64,000 nt of DNA from Rhodoligotrophos sp. CJ14 (GTDB lineage: Bacteria > Pseudomonadota > Alphaproteobacteria > Rhizobiales > Im1): NCBI RefSeq assembly GCF_038811545.1, contig NZ_CP133319.1:4104001-4168000 (forward strand). Direction: 5' to 3'. A program made the position numbers and the translations under genes. Position 1 is the stretch's first letter, and each line of letters opens with the position of its first letter. This document shows positions 35,016-44,187 of the stretch, piece by piece. The notes under the pieces are model-generated. The model saw only the letters and a program-made list of their open reading frames with translations, was not told the DNA's origin and did not search any database.

Positions 35016-36248
35016 ATGCGTATTCTCCTGTCCGAAGGCTCGAGCACCTCCGCCCGCGAGGCCATCACCGTCCTGGGGCTGCAAGGACATCATGTGGAGA
35101 TCGTGGACCCCGATCCCCATTGCATCGGCCGCTTTTCGCGTTTCGTCCGCCGCTACCATCGCTGCCCCGGGCTGGGCGTTGATCCCGAGGGCTTTGTCGA
35201 GTTCATCCTGCACCTCGTGGAGACGCGGCCCTTCGATGTGCTGCTTCCGATCCATGAGCAGGGTATGGCTCTGTCGAAGACCCAGCAAAGGCTGCTTAGG
35301 TCTGTATCGGTCGCCTTGCCGAGCTTCGAGAGCTATCGCCAAGCCCATAGCAAGGCGGCCTTCAGCACCTTGCTGACCGAGCTCGGACTGCCGCAGCCAG
35401 CAACCCGCCTTTTGCACAGCCGCGCAGAGGCCCTTGCGCTCAAAGAATTTCCAATTGTGCTGAAAACCGCCATCGGCACCGCAAGCCGTGGTGTCTGGTT
35501 TATCAGAACCGGCGCTGATCTGTATCGCGCCGTTGAGGAAATAGCAGCCGCCCGCGGTTTCGACGAGCCGGTGCTTGCCCAGGAATGGATCGAGGGAGCC
35601 ATCGAGCATGCGCAAGCCCTGTTCCGTCATGGGGAGTTGATCGGCCTGCATGCCTATCGCCAGATCATCCGGGGCGCCGGAGGTGGCGACGCGGTGAAGG
35701 AGAGCATTCACCGTCCGGAGTTACTGGAGCACATGTCACGCCTTGGCCGGTATCTCGACTGGCACGGCGCTCTGTCGGTCGATTACTTGGCGCCGGATGA
35801 TGACGGCATCTACTACATCGACTGCAACCCGCGGCTGGTGGAGCCGATGAGCGCTTTCCTGGCCGGACACGACTTGCTTGGCGCGCTCCTCAAGGTCAGC
35901 ATCGGAGAAACCCCGCCGCCGCTGCCCCCCGGCACCATTGGCCTGCGCACCCATCTCGCTCTTCAGGCGCTGCTCGGCTGCGCGCTGCGAAGTCGCTCCC
36001 GGATGGAACTGATGCGGGAAGCCAGACGTTTAGTCCTGCGCAAAGGAATGTATCGCTTTAGTCAAGAGGAATTAACCCCGCTGCAATGGGATTGGCCGAG
36101 TATCACACCAACGGTGATGGTCGCTCTCCTACTGTTCATCAATCCTAATGCTGCGGAGAACATGCCCAAACGTGGCTGGGGATCTCATCTTCTCACCCCT
36201 GAAAGCATTCGGATCATTCACGAACGAATAGGAGAGGGCGGCTCATAG
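35016..36248 (+). CDS. ATP-grasp domain protein
   Basis: A 410-residue ATP-grasp protein. It has an N-terminal pre-ATP-grasp Rossmann-like domain (MRILLSEGSSTSAREAI), an ATP-binding region FPIVLKTAIGTASRGVWF (about 146-163), LAQEWIEGAIEHAQALF, and the metal-binding DCNPRLVEPM near residue 270. It resembles the carbamoyl-phosphate-synthase-like group of ligases. The last 80 residues contain a hydrophobic stretch (VMVALLLFI) of unknown role. No good ribosome site is seen at the ATG. It is followed 35 bases later by an epimerase gene, probably in the same operon. Confidence 0.8.
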   Translation: MRILLSEGSSTSAREAITVLGLQGHHVEIVDPDPHCIGRFSRFVRRYHRCPGLGVDPEGFVEFILHLVETRPFDVLLPIHEQGMALSKTQQRLLRSVSVALPSFESYRQAHSKAAFSTLLTELGLPQPATRLLHSRAEALALKEFPIVLKTAIGTASRGVWFIRTGADLYRAVEEIAAARGFDEPVLAQEWIEGAIEHAQALFRHGELIGLHAYRQIIRGAGGGDAVKESIHRPELLEHMSRLGRYLDWHGALSVDYLAPDDDGIYYIDCNPRLVEPMSAFLAGHDLLGALLKVSIGETPPPLPPGTIGLRTHLALQALLGCALRSRSRMELMREARRLVLRKGMYRFSQEELTPLQWDWPSITPTVMVALLLFINPNAAENMPKRGWGSHLLTPESIRIIHERIGEGGS

Positions 36249-36283
36249 CTGCAGCGAGGCCGGGAAAATCTGGAGTTGTCCGG

Positions 36284-37342
36284 GTGAACATGAACGGATC
36301 TACGCCAAAGCGGCGCGAGAATGGCACGAAACCGAAGGTTCTGGTCACAGGTGGAAGCGGTTTTATTGGTCAGCACCTTGTTGCTGCGCTTTCAGCGCAA
36401 AAGCAGTCGGTCAGAGTGCTGGATGTGCAGCAGCCCCCCTCCGCCGTCTGGCCGACCGAATTCATAAGGGGCTCCATTCTTGACCCTGATGCGGTCCGGC
36501 GCGCGATGGATGGCGTGGACATTGTCTATCACTTGGCCGGCATTCCCCACTTCTGGACAGCGGATCGAGCGGATTTCGAGCGCGTCAACCACCGCGGCAC
36601 CGAGCTCGTGCTGGCCGCGGCCGCCGAAAGAAATGTCTCGCGCTTTGTGCATTGCTCGACCGAAGCGATCCTGTTTCCGCCCCCCGGGGACGACGCGGAA
36701 AAGTGCTTATCGCTCGAGGATATGCCGGGGCCCTATACCCGCTCGAAATTTCTCGCCGAGGCATCGGCGCTCCAAGCTGCGCGCAATGGCATGCCGGTCG
36801 TGATCGTCAACCCGACCGTTCCCATAGGCCCCGGCGATCACAACAGAACGGCACCGACAGCCATGCTGTCGCTCTTCATCGAGAAGCCGCCCATGTTCAT
36901 CATGGACTGCATTCTCAACCTGGTCGATGTGCGGGACGTTGCCACCGGCATGATCCTCGCGGCCAGTCGGGGACAGATCGGCGAGCGCTATATCCTGGGC
37001 GGTGAGAATGTCACTGTCCGTGAGCTGGTCCGCCGCATGGACCTCGTCTGCGGCCGCAAAACCACGTCCTTTGCCATTCCTGCCTTCGCGGCCTTGGCCA
37101 CGGGCTTCGCCGCCGAATGGTTCGCCAATGCGGTGAGCCAGAAACGGCCGCTAACCACCGCAGAGGCCGTGCGTGTGGCCCTCCGCTCAATCCCGCTGAG
37201 CATCGATAAAACCTGCGACGATCTTGGCTATAGGCCGAAGCCGATCGACCCGGCGCTTGCCGAAACCATCCAGTGGCTGTTACGCCCGAATACCGCTGGG
37301 CCCGTCAGGCAATCCATAGGCAGCGTTTCTGTTTCTAGATAA
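36284..37342 (+). CDS. Extended SDR NAD-dependent epimerase/reductase
   Basis: A 352-residue extended SDR with VLVTGGSGFIGQHLV at residues 19-33, VDIVYHLAGIPHFW, a TEAILF region and YTRSKFLAE (the YxxxK active site, near residue 153). Members include NDP-sugar epimerases, hydroxysteroid dehydrogenases and HpnA-like proteins. GTG at 36284 has GGAG 8 bases upstream. It is the second gene after the ATP-grasp protein. The 3' end overlaps the convergent MATE gene by 8 bases. Confidence 0.85.
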   Translation: MNMNGSTPKRRENGTKPKVLVTGGSGFIGQHLVAALSAQKQSVRVLDVQQPPSAVWPTEFIRGSILDPDAVRRAMDGVDIVYHLAGIPHFWTADRADFERVNHRGTELVLAAAAERNVSRFVHCSTEAILFPPPGDDAEKCLSLEDMPGPYTRSKFLAEASALQAARNGMPVVIVNPTVPIGPGDHNRTAPTAMLSLFIEKPPMFIMDCILNLVDVRDVATGMILAASRGQIGERYILGGENVTVRELVRRMDLVCGRKTTSFAIPAFAALATGFAAEWFANAVSQKRPLTTAEAVRVALRSIPLSIDKTCDDLGYRPKPIDPALAETIQWLLRPNTAGPVRQSIGSVSVSR

Positions 37343-38711
37343 GCGGGCGCTGCTCCGATGGCGTGGCGTGCCCCTTGGCATCACTCGAGAACGCTTGCAC
37401 CTTCCGCCGCGGTAGGATGAATAGCAGGCTGAGCCCGCGCGCGAGCAGAAACCCGTGCAGTGCAGCCCACAAGCCAGCATTGCCGAAACTTTGTCCAAGC
37501 GCCACGAGCAGCGCCGCGTAGATCGCGAACGATACGATCATCATGTTGCGCATGTCGCGCGACCAGGTGGCGCCGATAAACACGCCATCCATGAGGAAGG
37601 CTAGAACGCCGGTTAGGCTGGTGAGCGCCCCCCAGACCAAGAGATGGCCGGCTTCGCTCCGCACGCTCAAATCCGTCGTCATGAGTGCGATCAGTGAATG
37701 GCCGAGGCCAAGGAAGAACACGGTCAAGACCGCAGCCAGCGCGAAACCCCAGGCCATTGTCATGCGAACGCCGCGCTCGAAGGCAGGCTGATAGCGCGAC
37801 CCAATTGCCCTGCCGGTGATCTGCTCGGCGGCGGTGGCGAACCCGTCGAGGAAATACCCGCTGATCAGAAAGAAGTTCATCAGCACCGCATTGGCGGCAA
37901 GGGCGATCGTGCCGAACTGCGCGCCTTGCCGGGTGAAGAGTGCAAAGGCTGCCAGCAGCACGAAGGAGCGGATCATGATGTCCCGGTTGAGCGCGACCAT
38001 GTGCAGGAGCGCCGCCTTGTCGAACAGCCGGCTTCGCGTGATCCGCGGCCTGCGTGCAAATCTCGCGAGGAGAATGCCAAGCCCGAGCACGGCGGCGAGC
38101 GTTTCGGAGGCAACGCTTGCCCAGGCGACGCCTGCAACGCCCCACCTCTGGTTCAGCCCGAGCTCGATGCACAGGAGGACATTCGCGACATTCAGCACGC
38201 CCTGCAGCAGCAGCCCGAGCATCGCTTCGCCCCGGCCCAGCACGAAGCCGAGGATCGCATAGTTGAGAAGAGCAACCGGCGCGCTCACCATGCGGATGGT
38301 GATGTAGCTCGTCATCGCCGCCGAGACGGCCGGTTCTGCATCCATGAACCAGGCCCCCGCTTGCGCGAAGGCCGGTCCCAGCACCGCGAGGATGATGCCG
38401 CAGCCCAAGGCAATGGCGGCCGCATGATAGAACGCGGCCTTTTCCCCTTCCGGATCATCGCGCCCGACCGCCTGGGCGACGAGCCCTGTGGTTCCCGACC
38501 GCAGGAAGTTGAAGGTCGTGAACACGAGATCGAAGATCGCTGCCCCCGCCGCCAGCCCCCCGATCAATGCCGCATCGCCCAGTTGGCCAACGACAGCGGT
38601 GCCAATGACACCGAGCAGTGGGGTGGTGAGGAAGGCGAGCGTCATCGGCACCGCAATCCACAGCACCAGCCGGTTCGTCACCTGGAAAGGATGGGCGTTC
38701 GTGACGGTCAC
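37335..38711 (-). CDS. MATE-family efflux transporter (DinF-like)
   Basis: A 458-residue integral membrane protein with about twelve hydrophobic helices in two similar halves. MATE-typical stretches are PLLGVIGTAVVGQLGDAALIGGLAAGAAIF near the start and YFLDGFATAAEQITGRAIG in the second half. It would export cationic or amphipathic compounds using an ion gradient. The start is a GTG with only a weak ribosome site. It is convergent with the ATP-grasp/epimerase pair. Confidence 0.9.
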   Translation of the reverse strand: MTVTNAHPFQVTNRLVLWIAVPMTLAFLTTPLLGVIGTAVVGQLGDAALIGGLAAGAAIFDLVFTTFNFLRSGTTGLVAQAVGRDDPEGEKAAFYHAAAIALGCGIILAVLGPAFAQAGAWFMDAEPAVSAAMTSYITIRMVSAPVALLNYAILGFVLGRGEAMLGLLLQGVLNVANVLLCIELGLNQRWGVAGVAWASVASETLAAVLGLGILLARFARRPRITRSRLFDKAALLHMVALNRDIMIRSFVLLAAFALFTRQGAQFGTIALAANAVLMNFFLISGYFLDGFATAAEQITGRAIGSRYQPAFERGVRMTMAWGFALAAVLTVFFLGLGHSLIALMTTDLSVRSEAGHLLVWGALTSLTGVLAFLMDGVFIGATWSRDMRNMMIVSFAIYAALLVALGQSFGNAGLWAALHGFLLARGLSLLFILPRRKVQAFSSDAKGHATPSEQRPLI

Positions 38712-38872
38712 TTCAGAAAATCCGCAGGAACTCGACGGTTACGGCCTGAGAGACCGGGCCAAACCTGGAGTGAACGTTGTCTATTCGCGTCGAGCCATCA
38801 AGATGCTCTGGACGAGTGACCGCCGAAAGTGCTCGACTGTTCTTCTGGGCGGCCTCAAGCCTTGGAGGGAGC

Positions 38873-40039
38873 ATGACTCTGGAAGGTCTTCATCTGCACT
38901 TCTCCCGAGAGGAGTTCACGGCGAGACAACGAGCGGCCATTGCCGCCATGGAAGCGCGAGGTCTTTCCGCGCTCCTGATGTTCCGCCAGGAGAGCATGTA
39001 CTACCTGACGGGTTACGACACGTTTGGCTACGTTTATTTCCAATGCATGGTGATGACGGCGGACGGTCGTCTCGTTCTTTTGACCCGCTCGGCCGACAAG
39101 CTGCAGGCACGCTTTACATCTGTCGTGAGCGATGTCCGCATCTGGGTCGATCGCGCCGATGCGGATCCGGTGCGTGATCTCAAGGCGATTCTCACCGAGC
39201 TTGGCCTCTCCGGCAAGAAGCTCGGTGTCGAATGGGAGGCCTATGGGCTCACCGCGCGCAATGGTCTGCGTCTTCAGGCGGGGCTCGATGGCTTTGCCAG
39301 GCTGGAAGATGCCTCCGATCTCGTAAGCAGGCTCAGGGTCCGCAAGAGCACCGCCGAGCTTGCCTATGTCCGTCGCGCGGCCGAACTCGCCGATGCGGCG
39401 CTGAAGGCTGCCGAGGATGCCACCAGGCCCGGTGCCTTCGAGGGCGACATCATCGCCGAGCTGCAGTCCGCGGTCTATCGCGGTGGTGGCGACGACCCCG
39501 CGAACGAACATGTCATTGGCTCAGGGCCCGGTGCTCTCATGTGCCGCTATTTCACCGGTCGCCGGCACCTGGAAGCCAATGACATGCTGACCCTGGAGCT
39601 TGCGGGCGCCTATCGCCACTATCACGCCTGTCTGATGCGCACCTTGGCGATTGGCGAGGTTGATCCCCGGCTGGTCTCGATGCATGGTGCCGCGGTCGAT
39701 GCGCTTCATGCAGCCGAGGAGGCCTTGCGGCCGGGCCGGCCGATTGGAGAAGTCTTCGATGCCCATGCGCGTGTGCTGGACCGGGCAGGGCATGCCGAGC
39801 ATCGGCTGAACGCATGCGGTTACAGCCTCGGCACGACCTATGCGCCCAATTGGATGGATTGGCCCATGTTCTATCATGGGAACACCTACGAGGCGGAGCC
39901 GGGCAACGTGTTCTTCATCCATATCATTGTGTTTGACGAGCCCAATGGACTGGCCATGACCCTTGGCCGGACATCGCTGGTGACGGAGAAGGCGAGCGAA
40001 ACCCTGTCCGCTGCCTCTGTGGAACTGGTGCGGAAATAA
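38873..40039 (+). CDS. M24-fold (creatinase/aminopeptidase P-like) protein without canonical metal ligands
   Basis: A 388-residue protein with a creatinase N-terminal domain (about 15-140; MFRQESMYYLTGYDTFGYVY) and a pita-bread C-terminal domain. In the second domain the usual ligand positions are altered: the first Asp is Glu in LTLELAGAY, the second Asp is Cys in YHACLMRTL, the Glu of the EPG motif is followed by FFIHII, and the last Glu is missing in TLGRTSLVT. It is therefore likely a metal-independent hydrolase of the creatinase kind. ATG at 38873 follows GGAGGGAG. Confidence 0.85.
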   Translation: MTLEGLHLHFSREEFTARQRAAIAAMEARGLSALLMFRQESMYYLTGYDTFGYVYFQCMVMTADGRLVLLTRSADKLQARFTSVVSDVRIWVDRADADPVRDLKAILTELGLSGKKLGVEWEAYGLTARNGLRLQAGLDGFARLEDASDLVSRLRVRKSTAELAYVRRAAELADAALKAAEDATRPGAFEGDIIAELQSAVYRGGGDDPANEHVIGSGPGALMCRYFTGRRHLEANDMLTLELAGAYRHYHACLMRTLAIGEVDPRLVSMHGAAVDALHAAEEALRPGRPIGEVFDAHARVLDRAGHAEHRLNACGYSLGTTYAPNWMDWPMFYHGNTYEAEPGNVFFIHIIVFDEPNGLAMTLGRTSLVTEKASETLSAASVELVRK

Positions 40040-40075
40040 CCGCCCCCACCATGATGACTGGCCTCGCCGAATGCA

Positions 40076-40723
40076 TCAAAAGATCGAGGCCAGCCAATCG
40101 ATCGCCGTGACGCCCGCGATCACCAGAAACACGCACCACGCAAGGGCCGCGATGCTGAGCGCGAAGGCGATCAGCACCGCTGCCCCGTCGCGCACGATCC
40201 AGCCAACCGCCAGAACGATGAGCGCGACGGCCGGTATGCTGTTTCCAAGTGGCAGGATGATCGCTACGGCCAGCAGCAGAACCGGAACCGCCAGCAACAC
40301 GCGCACCGCGCGCCCTGTGAGCCATGACAGCCGCTCTTCACGCACATGCCGTTCAGCCCTGGCCATCCACGGCAATGATCGCACCAGGATCGAGCGCAAG
40401 AGCCGCCGGGAGACCGGCCGCTCGCGGATGAAGGTGGGCAGGGTAGGGTTCTTGGCCCCGCGCAGCGCCTGAATGGCCAGAAGGCCGATCAGGCATCCCA
40501 AGGGAAACCCGATCGGGCCCGGCATCGGGATCACCATGGGCAGCGACAGCAGCAGCAAGGCGATGCCGAAGGCATCCGGACCGAGCCGGTCGAGGATGAT
40601 GCCGATCGTGACGCTCTCGCCGCGCGGAATATGCAGGGCCTGCACGAGCCTGCGGGTAATCGGCCCCCGGCCGCTCCGCCGCGCTGTGGCTGACTGCTCG
40701 CCCTGCACCATCCTCCTCGCCAT
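40076..40723 (-). CDS. exoD: ExoD-family membrane protein
   Basis: A 215-residue membrane protein of the ExoD family, named for exopolysaccharide production and alkali tolerance in Sinorhizobium. Recognised stretches are TIGIILDRLGPDAFGIALLLLSLPMVIPMPGPIG and RERPVSRRLLRSIL. About five hydrophobic segments are present. The start is uncertain: ATG at 40723 is used, while an ATG at 40711 sits directly against AGGAGG. The molecular function of the family is not settled. Confidence 0.85.
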   Translation of the reverse strand: MARRMVQGEQSATARRSGRGPITRRLVQALHIPRGESVTIGIILDRLGPDAFGIALLLLSLPMVIPMPGPIGFPLGCLIGLLAIQALRGAKNPTLPTFIRERPVSRRLLRSILVRSLPWMARAERHVREERLSWLTGRAVRVLLAVPVLLLAVAIILPLGNSIPAVALIVLAVGWIVRDGAAVLIAFALSIAALAWCVFLVIAGVTAIDWLASIF

Positions 40724-40800
40724 TCTGTCTCGACGGCAATCACGATAGGTTGCCGCTGCCAAGCCGAGCTTAACGGCTTACCTCACAGCAAGGAAGGCTG

Positions 40801-40847
40801 GAGCATTTTCGAGCGACGTGGACACCGGTTCGCGTGAAGAAAATGCG
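40801..40847. repeat. Dispersed palindromic intergenic repeat, copy B
   Basis: The fullest copy, 47 bases from gagcattttcgagcgacgtg to gaaaatgcg. Outer arms GCATTTTC and GAAAATGC pair perfectly over 8 bases and the inner GCGA/TCGC can pair too. Between copies A and B the arm bases differ but pairing is kept. It lies between the exoD start and the stop of the NDP-forming acyl-CoA synthetase gene. Confidence 0.75.
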
Positions 40848-40900
40848 ACCAAGCAGCCTAAGCCTTCAGGCGCGCGAGGAGGCAGACTAGCGAATCCGCT

Positions 40901-42997
40901 CTAAGCCTCCACCGTCGCCCGCGCGTCGACCGCCACCGGCTTGCCATCCGAGGCGCGAATGACCAGCGGATTGATGTCGAGTTCGACGAGCCGCTCTGCA
41001 TGATCGTGGGCAAGCCACGACACCCGGGCGACGGCATCGGCTATGGCGGCAAGATCAGCCCGCGGCCGCCCGCGATAGCCATCGAGCAGCGGAAAACGCC
41101 GCAACCGCCGCAGCATCTCTTCGGCCCTTCTTGCATCGACAGGGGCGGGGGCGAGCACCGTATCCGGATCGAGCTCCACGGTCACCCCCCCGAAGCCCAC
41201 CAGCACCATGGGGCCGAACTGCTCATCCCGCTTGATGCCGATGATGAGTTCATCACGCCAATTCACCATCTCGGCGACGAGACATCCCTTGAACTGGCTC
41301 TCGGGCGCGTGCTCGGCGACCGCCTTCTTGATCTCATCCCACGCGGCGCGGACCGCATCGGCCGATGTGATATTGAGGCGAACGCCGCCGATATCGCTTT
41401 TATGCACCAGCCCCTCGGCCACGACCTTCATCACCACGGGATAGCCGATACGCTCGGCGGCGCTCACCGCCTCATCCGGATTTGGAGAGAACGCTTCCTG
41501 CGCGACGGGCACCCCATAGGCTTGCAGCAGCGCCTTGACCTCGTGCTCCAGCAGCGGCCCAGAGAGAACTTGTGGGCTGCTGGGCAATCCAGCCGGCCGT
41601 TGCGGCGCGGTGCTGGCCACGTGTCGCTCGAGGAGGCTCATGTAGCCCTTGAGCATCCGTATCGCGTCATCCACCCGCTCGACGAACGGGCAGCTAATCT
41701 CCCGCAGCGCCTGCCGGACGCCATCCGCGGCGCTTCCTGGCATCACCGCGAGCACGAAGGGCTTGCCCGCCGCCATGAAGCCTCGGGCGATTTCCGTGGC
41801 CGCTGCCTCATAGCGGGGCGTCGTGGTGAGCATGATCAATGACGCGCTGACATCCGGATCACCGGCGAAGACCTCGATGATCTCATCCGATGATCCGGCA
41901 ACGTCGGGTCCGAGCCTGCCGCCCAGATCGATCGGATTATCCGCCTGCGGGGGCAACAGCAGCCCGCGCAGCCGCTCCTTCGTCTCAGGGCGAAGCTCAG
42001 CCAGTCTGAGGCCGCTTTCCGCGATCCGGTCGACACCGATGCCTGCACCACCGCCCGAGGGAGAGAAGACGCCGATGCCATCGCCCTTGGGCGGCCCGTA
42101 GCGCACGAGCATATCGGCGAGCAGCAGCATGCCATCCGGATCATCCAGTGTGATGATGCCGCTCTCTCGGCAGACCGCTTCGAACGCGCTATAGGCGCCG
42201 GCAAGGCTGGCCGTATGGGAACGCGCGGCCTTGACGCCCGCTTCCGTGCGCCCGGTCTTGACCACCAGCACGGGCTTGCCCGCCTTGGCGGCCTGCTGGG
42301 CCAGATGCCGGAAGCGCTGGGCATCTTTCAGCCCCTCGATATACATGCAGATGACCTGAGTGGCGGGATCGCCGATCAGATAGTCGAAGAAATCGCAGAT
42401 CTCGAGGTCGGCCTGATTGCCGAGCGAGACGCAGGTGCTGAAGCCGACACCCGCATCATGGGCGCGATTATAGGCGGCCACCATGAGCGCGCCGCTTTGG
42501 CTGATAAAGCCGATCGAGCCCCGATGCAGCTCCGGCACCTCGAGAACGAGGGACGAGCTGAGGGCGAGATTATGATGCGGATTGATCAGCCCCATGCAGT
42601 TGGGGCCGACCAGCCGCATGCCCGAGCGTCGCGCGAGTGCGACGATCTCATCCTGAATGCGCGCACCTTCCTCGTCCGCCTCGGCAAAGCCCGTGGTGAT
42701 GATGATCACCCCGCCGACCCCCGCGGCCGCACAACCGTCCAGCGCCGCGACGATCCGGTCCTGCGGCACCGCGAGAATGGCCACATCGACCGGTTCCTTG
42801 ACCGCGCCGATCTCAGGATAGGCGGTGATGCCGTTGACGGTCGCGCGGTTCGGGTTGATCGGCACGATCTGGCCTTGAAACCCATGCTTCATCAGGTAGT
42901 GCAGAATGCGCCCGCCGAACTTGCCCCGATCCTCCGAGGCACCGAACACCGCGACCGAGCGAGGCTTAAGGATGCGCTCGACTGAACTGCGCGCCAT
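40901..42997 (-). CDS. Acyl-CoA synthetase, NDP-forming (ACD type), second copy
   Basis: A 698-residue acid-CoA ligase (ADP-forming). It has a CoA-binding domain (VERILKPRSVAVFGASEDRGKFG), the phospho-His loop ARSHTASLAGAYSAFEAV (near residue 270), SPSGGGAGIGVDRI, and a C-terminal ATP-grasp domain with GYPVVMKVVAEGLVHKSDIGGV and LDINPLVI. It has the same domain order as the ligase at 15203 but is clearly divergent in sequence. ATG at 42997 gives the family start; an ATG at 43009 is also possible. It is the last gene of the second catabolic module, 28 bases after the acyl-CoA dehydrogenase. Confidence 0.92.
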   Translation of the reverse strand: MARSSVERILKPRSVAVFGASEDRGKFGGRILHYLMKHGFQGQIVPINPNRATVNGITAYPEIGAVKEPVDVAILAVPQDRIVAALDGCAAAGVGGVIIITTGFAEADEEGARIQDEIVALARRSGMRLVGPNCMGLINPHHNLALSSSLVLEVPELHRGSIGFISQSGALMVAAYNRAHDAGVGFSTCVSLGNQADLEICDFFDYLIGDPATQVICMYIEGLKDAQRFRHLAQQAAKAGKPVLVVKTGRTEAGVKAARSHTASLAGAYSAFEAVCRESGIITLDDPDGMLLLADMLVRYGPPKGDGIGVFSPSGGGAGIGVDRIAESGLRLAELRPETKERLRGLLLPPQADNPIDLGGRLGPDVAGSSDEIIEVFAGDPDVSASLIMLTTTPRYEAAATEIARGFMAAGKPFVLAVMPGSAADGVRQALREISCPFVERVDDAIRMLKGYMSLLERHVASTAPQRPAGLPSSPQVLSGPLLEHEVKALLQAYGVPVAQEAFSPNPDEAVSAAERIGYPVVMKVVAEGLVHKSDIGGVRLNITSADAVRAAWDEIKKAVAEHAPESQFKGCLVAEMVNWRDELIIGIKRDEQFGPMVLVGFGGVTVELDPDTVLAPAPVDARRAEEMLRRLRRFPLLDGYRGRPRADLAAIADAVARVSWLAHDHAERLVELDINPLVIRASDGKPVAVDARATVEA

Positions 42998-43025
42998 CAC
43001 CGCTTCCATCTCTTGAGAACTCCAA

Positions 43026-44174
43026 TCACACGAAGGCTGAGGCGCCGACGAGCTCACGTCCCGCCACCAGCCGCTGAATTCCTGAGGTGCCGTCAATCAC
43101 CGTGAGCATGCGCGCATCCCGCCAGCAGCGCTCGGCCTCCGCTGCCTCCGAAAGGCCATGGGCGCCCATGCAATCCATCGCCGCATGGCAGGCACGCACC
43201 GCGGCTTCCGTCGCAAAGACCTTGGCCAGCGAAGCTTCTCGTGGGCAACGCTCGCCCTGATCAAGCCGCCACAGCGCCTGGAGCGAAAGCAGCCGGCTCG
43301 CCTCCACTTGCGCATCTGCATCCGCGAGCACCGTCTGAATTGCCTGGAACCGCGCGAGCGGCCGGCCGAAAGCATGGCGCTTGCCCACATAATCCACCGC
43401 CAGGCTCAAAGCGTAGCGGGCAATTCCGGCCGCCTGCAGAGCGATCAGTGCCCGCGATGCCTCGATGGCCTTGAGAAACGCTTCCGATGCGGCGCCTGGG
43501 CTGCCCAGCAGGTTGTCTGCGGGAACTGCAACATCCTCGAACGAGATTTCCGCGAACGAAAGATTGCGCATGCCGACGCAATCGATCTCTTCGTGCCTCC
43601 AGGGTGAATGCTCGCGCTCGATGAACAGGCGGCTGGTGCCTGCCGCAGCCCCTTTTTCCGGATCATTCACCACCAGCACGGTCATCGCATCCGCAACGCC
43701 GCCGAGCTTGATCCAGCGCTTGCGGCCATTCAGCCTAAAGCGATCACCCTCGCGGAGGGCGGTGGTCTGGAGATTGCGGATATCGGATCCCGCCTGCGGT
43801 TCGGTGATTGCGGCGGTTGCGACCATATCGCCGGAAAGGAGTTTGGAGAGCCAGCGCGCCTTCTGCTCGGGCGAGCCGAGATAATAGATCGAGCGTGGCG
43901 GCACCACCTCGGCCAGCAGCACCGGCGATGGTGCCAATGCTTCGAGCAGGAGCCCGTAATCCACATAGCTCAAGCCCGCGCCACCGGCATCCCTAGGGAT
44001 GGTGCTGCCGAGATAGCCGAGAGGTGCGAGCGCCTTGTAAAGCGCGCGCAGGTCCTCGACCGCAAATTTCTGGCCGCGCGGCAGGCGGGCGACCATCGGC
44101 CGAACCACCGTCTCGACCGCATCACGCGCACGGGCCTGAAGTTCCTGCTGCTGTTTGGAGAGCGCGAAATCCAT
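43026..44174 (-). CDS. Acyl-CoA dehydrogenase with Asp at the usual catalytic Glu
   Basis: A 382-residue acyl-CoA dehydrogenase: MDFALSKQQQELQARARD at the start, AITEPQAGSDIRNLQTTA for FAD contact, KRHAFGRPLARFQAIQ and CMGAHGLSEAAEAERCWRDARM. The C-terminal base motif, normally EGTxxIQR, reads IDGTSGIQR, so the usual Glu is Asp. The alternative base position in the helix before the RHAFGRP segment is Ser (EASRALIAL). Activity may be slower or differ in specificity. The start is 13 bases after the crotonase gene. Confidence 0.9.
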   Translation of the reverse strand: MDFALSKQQQELQARARDAVETVVRPMVARLPRGQKFAVEDLRALYKALAPLGYLGSTIPRDAGGAGLSYVDYGLLLEALAPSPVLLAEVVPPRSIYYLGSPEQKARWLSKLLSGDMVATAAITEPQAGSDIRNLQTTALREGDRFRLNGRKRWIKLGGVADAMTVLVVNDPEKGAAAGTSRLFIEREHSPWRHEEIDCVGMRNLSFAEISFEDVAVPADNLLGSPGAASEAFLKAIEASRALIALQAAGIARYALSLAVDYVGKRHAFGRPLARFQAIQTVLADADAQVEASRLLSLQALWRLDQGERCPREASLAKVFATEAAVRACHAAMDCMGAHGLSEAAEAERCWRDARMLTVIDGTSGIQRLVAGRELVGASAFV

Positions 44175-44187
44175 GAGTCCGCGCCCC

